Source: Agelaius tricolor
Taxonomy: Eukaryota > Chordata > Aves > Passeriformes > Icteridae
DNA length: 64,000 bases
NCBI GenBank assembly: GCA_023055355.1
Contig: JALJCS010000050.1
Span: 372,001 to 436,000 of the forward strand
Direction: 5' to 3'
Part shown: positions 58,446 to 64,000 of the stretch, one piece after another
Position numbering within the stretch: position 1 is the first letter of the stretch
How the letters are laid out: each line of letters begins with the position of its first letter
Notes under the pieces: model-generated
What the model was told of the DNA's origin: nothing
Database searches by the model: none
The model's input: only the letters and a program-made list of their open reading frames with translations
Translations under genes and position numbers: made by a program

Positions 58446-58899
58446 GCAAAGGTTATCTTTGTATCTGCTCCCTGCTGAGATATGCATGGTCATTAGCACT
58501 GTGATAGATGTAGCCACTCCTTAGTGAAACATGGATGGCCCTTTGTGTATTTAGAAGCCAGAGAAGGCCATGAAATCTGACATCTGGCCTTGTGTGGGGC
58601 TGAAGGATCAAAGTCAGCTGCCTTGGCTCCTCCTTGAGGCCTGGCCAGGCTTTGGGAGGGAGCCAAGAGGAGGATGAAAGCAGATGTTGGCACACTAGCA
58701 GTGCTGTCAGTTTGTTCATGCAGCACTGTCAGAGCTGGGCCCTCTCCCAGCGGGCTTGGAGCCTCAGCTGGGGCTGGAGGCACCTGCAGGAATTGCCAGT
58801 GCCCAGGAGTGGCTCTGCAGCCCATGGCTGTGACAGCTTCCCCAGCTGCTGTGTGCATCTGGGGGATGGCAAAGGCTGAGGGGAAATGCTGCTGCATCT
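58446..58899. other. Unassigned sequence
   Basis: No gene seen. Confidence 0.35.
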
Positions 58900-59060
58900 T
58901 TCCTAATCACTGCAGGCAATCTTTGGTGGGGATGATTGGGTGCATTGCTGAGCTGCTCCTTTTGTGATTCTTTGCTGCTCTGAACTGCAGGAAATGACAC
59001 TGATTCCTTCCGTTGGAGTCTGTGTCTTTGGTGCTGACTTTGCCCACTGGTCAAACCAAA
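58900..59060 (+). mobile_element. LTR-like fragment flanking an ERV-L-like remnant (5' side)
   Basis: Shares the ordered blocks TTGCTGAGCT, TTTTGT(G/A)ATTCTTTGCT, ATTCCTTC(C/A)GTTGG, TGTGTCTTTGGT and GCCCACTGGT with 61100-61255, in the same orientation, as two LTRs of one element would. Confidence 0.5.
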
Positions 59061-59639
59061 CTGGCACAGTCTGGCCAGATCCCAACCAAATGTCACTTGT
59101 TCAATGTCAATGTGAGGCATCAGTGCCATCAGAAATTCCCAGATGGGAAGCCCTTCCCTGGAGTTCCCTGGCTCTGGAGTGGGCTGAGGTGGGAGCCCCG
59201 TGGGAGCAGTGGGGCAGTCGGGTAAAAGAAGCTGCAGCCCTGGATGTCTTCAAATGCATCCAAAAATTGCACATGGAAAAGGAAAAGGACTTGTGGGTTT
59301 GGGCAGACAAAGATGAATTTGTTAAGAGTCCATTGGAAACAGCAGCTTCAGAAGGAACAATTATTGTTGGAATGCTCCCACATGGAGCAAGAGCAGAAGG
59401 TTTTAATCTTGAGCTCAGCTGCATTTGTGCCAGTGAAATATCAATATGATAAATAATTATATGTATTTATTGTATAATAAGACCTTTATATATATATTTG
59501 TATATTTTTATATATATATGTCTATATTTATCTGTCTATATGTATATCAATATGTATATCTACATATGAAATAATAGTAATGTGAAATAGTGCTGACAAT
59601 GCTAATTTGGTATCTTTGGCTGCTCAGGGATGTAACTCT
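59061..59639. other. Internal remnant and AT-rich microsatellite
   Basis: An open frame (to 59449) has no recognised domain. 59450-59580 is an AT-rich TATATA/TGTATA microsatellite. Confidence 0.4.
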
Positions 59640-60960
59640 TAAATACCCTACAGAACAGGATTGGCCAGGGCCCTACTGTCAGTGGTCAACTTTGTGAGAT
59701 TGTATACAATGTAAAAAGGAGGAAGGGAGGAAATTGGCTATTTTCCCAGGGTTTGCTGATACTGTGATGCGGAGTGCTTTGTCTGTTGCTAGGAAAAATA
59801 CAGTGATGAAGCCTGCAGGGTTTTTCATGTCCCAGACTATGCACAAGCTGCAGGATTGGTTGAACGGGTGAAGGGGTTGTTAAAAGAGCAGTTGATAAAA
59901 TGAGGAGATGGGAACCTTTGCCCATGGAGAACCCATCTCCCAGATGTGCTCCATGCCCTGAACAATGGCCCACGGGGGAAATGGAAACCCCCTGGCTGTG
60001 CACGGCTGCCCCCAATTTGCAAATCCAACCATGGGCAGTGAGACTTGGACTGCCTGGGAAATTGTTCTGGCTGTGATGGCCCCTGGCAGGGCCAGCCCAG
60101 AGGCTGCAGGCCTGGGCCTTCCTGCATTGGAATTAATGAGGATGAATTCAAAGCAAATGAGAGCCATCAATACTGAAACAGGAATTCAGATTCCTCCAGG
60201 ACACTTTGCTTTGGTGACTGCTCCCTTGGAGCTTGGCCTTGCCAAGTGTTCATGTCATAGCAGGAGGAATTGATGCAGAATATGCAGGAGAAATTACTGT
60301 AATTCTGTGAAACAATAGTGACCAGGATTGGATTATTCAACCCCATGACAGGGTAGCACAATTATTGATTTTGCAATTTTAGGAATGATTGTGAAAAAAG
60401 GAGCTCCAGCTCCAATCCCCACCGTTTGTGGAGATAAAGGGTTTGGATGCAGCAGTGCTAATAATGGAGCCAGAGTGTGGGTCCGGAGGCCAAATGGCCC
60501 TCCCGAGGCAGCTGAAGGAGCAGCTCCTGGGAAAGACAACTCGGAGTCCTGAAAGCTGGGCAGGAGCAATGGGAATGTGTCCCTGCAGCCAAGGATTGTG
60601 TGTGAGAACAAGTAGATCTGACAGGATATTGTTTTACACATGCTGCCAGACCAAATCTCCCTGTTTGCCCCAAGGGCCCCTTTGGCAAATGCTCTGATCC
60701 ACGGGGCTCCATGGGAAGGCTGCTGTGACACTGAGGGACTTGCACAGGAATTGCATCCAGGAGCCTGGGTGCCCCTCAGGGACTGGGACCCGGCCCCTTC
60801 CAGCCAGAGGGGAAAGGGCCCCCCAAGCCTTGTTAGCCCCAGACAACATGGTAAAGCTGAACAGCAAAGGGCCTGGGGGCATTATTCTGGAATTAAAAAG
60901 GTGCCAGCTCCATGGACAACAGAATTCTTGTTCCTAACTCCAAGGAGATTGAGAAAAAAG
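59640..60960 (+). pseudogene. pol: ERV-L-like pol remnant: integrase end followed by dUTPase
   Basis: Near 59860-59960 the sequence reads LVERVKGLLKEQLIK then [10 protein letters not shown], as in the C-terminal part of a retroviral integrase core. About 250 bases later come [24 protein letters not shown] (about 60269-60306) and HDRVAQLL (about 60343-60366), which are dUTPase motifs. Order integrase then dUTPase is characteristic of class III ERV-L pol. Many stops and shifts break it. 60370-60960 continues as a further decayed stretch. About 1.3 kb of internal sequence survives between the two LTR-like fragments. Confidence 0.6.
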
Positions 60961-61099
60961 AATGAAGAACGGTGTCACTGAAGTACTACTGATGTCTGTA
61001 AGGTGTACCTTGATAGTCAGCCAGAATCTTTGTCTGCCACAAACACCTCTAGTGTTTGACCAAGGGGTTAGTCATCAAAATGTAATGATGAGTACTGAT
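60961..61099. other. Short unassigned sequence before the 3' LTR-like fragment
   Basis: No feature seen. Confidence 0.3.
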
Positions 61100-61258
61100 G
61101 GATTGCTGAGCTTCTTTTGTAATTCTTTGCTAATGATGATGTGCTTTGCTGAGCTTATCCTTTTGTAATGCTTTGCAGCTGTGCATGATATAAATGCCAC
61201 AATTCCTTCAGTTGGTGTCTGTGTCTTTGGTAGTGACCCTGCCCACTGGTGAAACAGG
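61100..61258 (+). mobile_element. LTR-like fragment flanking the ERV-L-like remnant (3' side)
   Basis: Partner of 58900-59060. It ends near GGTGAAACA. The upstream limit is not clear. Confidence 0.5.
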
Positions 61259-61590
61259 GCCCCCTCTTGCCTAAGTGTTAGCTGGGAAGGCAAAAAGCCT
61301 CCCTCCAAAATTCCCCCCTTGCTCCTTGTTCCCCCCTTCATACCCTGAGCATGATGTGCTCTGGTCTGGGCTGTGCCCGGGGTCAGTTGGGGTCACCTGT
61401 CCTGGCTGTGTCCCCTGCCAAGCTCCCCCGCAGCCCCAGCCCCTCCCCAGCGTGGCTGGACGAGGGGCAGGACAGGCCTTGGCTGTGCTGCAGCTCAGCA
61501 AGAACAAAACCATCTCTGCGTGCTCAGCGCTGTGCTCAGCACCCGGCCCAGCAGTGTCTCAGTGCCAGGGGCTGTGCCCTCAGTGCCTGC
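61259..61590. other. Unassigned G+C-rich sequence
   Basis: No gene seen. Confidence 0.35.
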
Positions 61591-62180
61591 CAGGGCTTTC
61601 CATGGCAACTGCCAGGCCAGGTGCCCCAGGTGTCCCCCCCAGTGCCGGTTGCCATGGAAACAGTGCCCAGCCCTGCCCCTTTCTGTCTGGCTGACCTGGC
61701 CTTTGGCCCTGGCAGTGCCCTTGGCTGCTGGTTCCTGGTGCCTGAGCGGCCAGCGCGGCACAGGGCAGGTGGCCATGGCACAGCCCCCAGCAAGGGATCC
61801 CCTCTGGCTCTGGGCACTGACACCAGCCCTGAGCAAGGGGCCCAGGGCAGCTTTCCATGCCCACCAACCATCACAACGGCTCCGAGCATTGCTTGCCATG
61901 GCACCAAACCAAGGAACGGGTCCCCGTGGCCGTTGCCATGGCACCTGCTGGCACCAACCAGTGTCACTGCAATTGTACCTGGAACAGCCCTGGCACCGCT
62001 TTGGCCTCAGGGTTGCCATGGCAGCCCAGGGCAGCAGCAGCTCTGCAGGCAAGGGGCCATGGAACCTGGCTGCAGAAATGGCTCCTGGGGCTGCTTTCCA
62101 AGGAAACCTGAACTGATGGCGGTTGCCATGGCACCCAAACCCAGCACTGGGGTCCCTGCAGTGTCCATGGCAGCAGCCCC
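61591..62180. repeat. CCATGG-rich irregular repeat block (X-box-like)
   Basis: At least eight occurrences of (G)TTGCCATGG or CCATGGCAAC-like sequence in under 600 bp, for example GGTTGCCATGGAAACAG at 61648-61664 and TTCCATGGCAACT at 61597-61609. Spacing is irregular (about 30-110 bp). The better ones resemble the RFX X-box (GTTGCC-N-GGCAAC type). Confidence 0.55.
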
Positions 62181-64000
62181 TTGCAATGGCCCACTGCCTG
62201 TTGGGATGATGATCCACCCTCACAGCTGGCCCAGGGCAGGGCTGGAGTGCTCTTGGTGCCACCTTGGGCTTGGCACACACTTGAGGAGGATGTCTGTTTG
62301 CAATGGGGGAACTCAGGAGTTTTAGATGGCTTCAAAACTCAAAGAAGGAAAATCCCTCTTTGCCTGAGTGCAGCCACTTCTCCAAGCATAGCAGCTCCCA
62401 GGTGAGTGAGGAGAGACACCATGGGCTTGGGGAATGTGGAGCAAGGTTGTCCACACTGGCTCAGAGCTCAAGGCACAGCTTCTCTGAGCAGGCCAGACCT
62501 CCTTAGGACCTCCTAAAGTCCTTGTGCTGTGTCTGTGCTGCTGAGCTGGGCCGGGCTCCTGGCCCAGAGGCAGCTCCTGGCAAGGGCAGCAGAGCTGCAG
62601 AGAGACAGCTCTGGGCAGGAGCAGCTCCTGTGCACAGCCCAGCAGGGCTGGGGCACTGCCTGCAGCCAGCCCGGGCACAGCACAGAGGCACAGAGAGCTT
62701 CAAGCAGGCAGGGCTGGGAAGGGGCTGGGAAGTGCCTGGGGCACAATCCCTGCCAGCCCTTGGCACAGCAACCTCTGGCTGCAGGACAATGCAGCTGCAG
62801 CTCCTGCACTGATCTCCTAAAGCTGCAACATCCCAATGCCTGCAGACTCTGGCAGTGCATCTCTGAGGATTTCTGCTGCAGGGGAGCTGAAATGCTCATG
62901 AAGCTCTCACATGCTGATCAGTCTCAGAATATTTGCAAGACAAGGATTTTGATTGAAATGAGGCAATTTCCTAAGACTTTGTCTTCAGATTCCTACTACT
63001 GGAGAGTGGCAGGGAGGGGGGATAATTATTAAAGGATGATTATGAATTATTAGTTCTGAATTTTGGCAAGTGGTGCCTGAGACCACCAAACTGTTCCTTC
63101 TAGTGACCAGCAGGTTCACAGGAGATCCCTAATGTGCCTTCAGCCACTGTGCCCATGGACAGCAGCAGCAGCAGCTTTGCTGGAGCCATCAGGCTCAGTC
63201 TGAGCTGTCCTTTCTGCAAGCTGCAAAGAGAAGCTGCCCCCAGGCAGTGCCCTGCAAACACGCAGGGTTCTGTGGGGCCAAGGAGAGTGCACAGAGATTT
63301 GGGCTCTGTGAGTGCTGGCACAGAGAGATCAGGCACAGGGAAACCCCTGCAGGAGGAAAATCTCCAGGAAGCAGAGAGATCAGGGAAGGAGAGAAAACAG
63401 AACCCAGCAATGCTGTGGCAGGGAGAGTTGAGAGATGTGCACAGGATCCCCTGCAGTGCAGCCCCTCCCTCTGAACAAGCCCCCTCCCTCCTGTGCCCCA
63501 GCCAAGCCTCTGCCCTCAGGCCCGGGGCTCCAAGGTGTGCAGCCCCTCCTGTGCAGGCAGAGCTGCAGCAGAGCCGTGGGGCAGCTCTGCAGCCCCGGGC
63601 CCAGTTCCCTCTGCAGAGCACAGGGCTGGGAGCAGCTGCCCGGCCCTGGGGGCTCTGGAGGGGCACAGCTGGCTCAGGGTGACGCTGTCCCCAGGGCCCA
63701 GCTCTGGGCAATGCTGTCAGGGCAGCCAGGGAAGGAGCTGCATCTCCCTTCAGCCAATGCCAGCAGAAGGACACTTGCAAGTCCCTCTGACATTTCAGTC
63801 CAGGCTGGGAGCTTCACCCCAGCATGCAAACCTGTCCTGGAGCATCTCTGAGTGATAAGATCCATGGGCAAAGGCAGAGGTGTTGTGACACTGAAAATGC
63901 TGCTGGGTTGGTGGAATGAGCAACGTGAGTCCTTGGCTACAGAAGTGGAGCTGGGCTCTGCTGGATCCATCTGCTCTCACAGTACCTGGGCGTTTGTAAG
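62181..64000. other. Right end of window, no gene recognised
   Basis: About 1.8 kb of G+C-rich sequence with overlapping frames on both strands that show no domain. An AT-richer patch lies at 62930-63070. Confidence 0.4.

Overview
The window looks like nuclear DNA from a bird, most likely a songbird. It holds an intact PIM1-like kinase with vertebrate exon structure, a multi-exon maestro heat-like repeat (MROH-like) gene, class I, II and III endogenous retroviruses (ERVs), several solo LTRs, a CR1-like LINE tail and many minisatellites. Lineage-specific expansion of PIM1-like kinases is established for songbirds. The species call, and any placement on a W, germline-restricted or microchromosome, is inference.

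The dominant structure is a large inverted duplication. Positions 1-14364 are repeated in reverse complement at 34539-48235, around a 20.2-kb spacer. Paired coordinates sum to 48236 at the outer end and 48903 at the inner end, and the drift is explained by a few indels. Each arm holds, from outside in: an LTR, a class II ERV remnant (RT/RNase H, env, 3' LTR), a small four-coding-exon gene for an unrecognised 70-residue secreted peptide, three further LTR-like segments, another LTR/leader, and two kinds of tandem repeat. The arms differ by private stops, a 62-bp tandem duplication and a clean 577-bp deletion, so they are diverged copies, not a simple assembly fold-back.

The spacer (14365-34538) holds a TGATGTCA-rich minisatellite, a minus-strand MROH-like gene of 15 coding exons (20038-25124) with one internal stop, a partial tandem copy of its exons 1-5 (15959-17506), and a minus-strand gammaretrovirus-like ERV (26487-34538). 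That ERV has its 3' LTR, env, a cysteine-rich small ORF between pol and env, pol and gag-pro, but it is cut off inside gag at the right-arm junction.

Right of the palindrome is a satellite array (about 48202-51095) interrupted by two solo LTRs with perfect 6-bp target duplications. A CpG island with an intact PIM1-like kinase (52414-54891) follows, then a broken second PIM fragment in which a CTG tract sits where much of the kinase domain should be. The last 8 kb holds a pure (CAG)20 tract, a CR1-like tail, a decayed ERV-L-like integrase/dUTPase fragment, a CCATGG-rich repeat block and sequence in which I recognise no gene.

The genes do not form an operon or pathway. The window reads as an ampliconic, repeat-rich locus where gene families (PIM, MROH, the small peptide) are duplicated along with ERVs.
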